Shown in pieces: positions 12,744 to 12,765 of a stretch of 12,765 nt of DNA (the stretch's first letter is position 1; each line of letters starts with the position of its first letter). The position numbers and the translations under genes are program-made. The notes beneath the pieces were generated by a model. The model searched no databases. It was not told the DNA's origin and saw only the letters and a list, made by a program, of their open reading frames with translations. Source of the stretch: DATBHZ01 sp036557185 (GTDB lineage: Bacteria; Actinomycetota; Acidimicrobiia; IMCC26256; JAENVU01); the NCBI GenBank assembly GCA_036557185.1, contig DATBHZ010000009.1, forward strand, positions 1 to 12,765, written 5' to 3'.

Positions 12744-12765
12744 GGATCCTTCCGGATGGGCGTGG

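Noticed and set aside
1..12765. Search for CRISPR arrays, transposases, phage genes, toxin-antitoxin or defence genes
   Set aside because: Nothing of this kind was seen. All substantial ORFs belong to housekeeping or common metabolic families with uniform composition, so I do not claim a novel defence or mobile system here.

Overview
The window is about 70% G+C and almost fully coding. It carries a conserved actinobacterial housekeeping neighbourhood. The protein sequences fit a high-GC actinobacterium, possibly a deep-branching class such as Acidimicrobiia or Thermoleophilia. That guess rests on Rho, which has a long disordered N-terminal insert and the core wording 'DGITRLARAYNLAAPASG'. I cannot place it more precisely from this sequence.

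Layout, left to right. (1) Bases 1-621, plus strand: a TetR-family regulator whose 5' end lies beyond the left edge. A perfect 8-bp-arm palindrome, probably its operator, sits at bases 1-20. (2) Bases 655-3601, minus strand: rho, rpmE (ribosomal protein L31) and a DUF1385/YqhQ-like membrane protein, read in that order. Upstream of rho is a 287-base gene-free stretch rich in inverted repeats, probably the end of the preceding transcript plus a long rho leader. (3) Bases 3889-5055, minus strand: a member of the phosphoglycerate-mutase/alkaline-phosphatase superfamily, in the position where actinobacteria often have thrB. (4) Bases 5142-6362, plus strand: a lipoprotein of the PQQ-dependent aldose/sorbosone dehydrogenase family, divergent from (3) and convergent with (5). 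(5) Bases 6393-12551, minus strand: a tight operon argS-lysA-hom-thrC-SDR with ATGA and GTGA stop/start overlaps at argS/lysA and hom/thrC. The right edge holds the argS leader and what looks like a divergent promoter pair.

Functionally the minus-strand genes link lysine (LysA, last step) and threonine biosynthesis (Hom, ThrC) with arginyl-tRNA charging, transcription termination and a ribosomal protein. Homoserine kinase is the missing step between Hom and ThrC. No GHMP-type thrB is present, and the mutase-like gene at 3889-5055 is the best candidate to fill it. The SDR and the lipoprotein look like insertions into an otherwise conserved argS-lysA-hom-thrC-(thrB)-rho-rpmE order.

I see no CRISPR array, phage, transposon, rRNA or tRNA, and no defence system. 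The most informative points are the non-orthologous homoserine-kinase candidate, an active-site substitution in Rho at the position equivalent to E. coli Ser266, an altered CESGD motif in LysA, and several regulatory palindromes.
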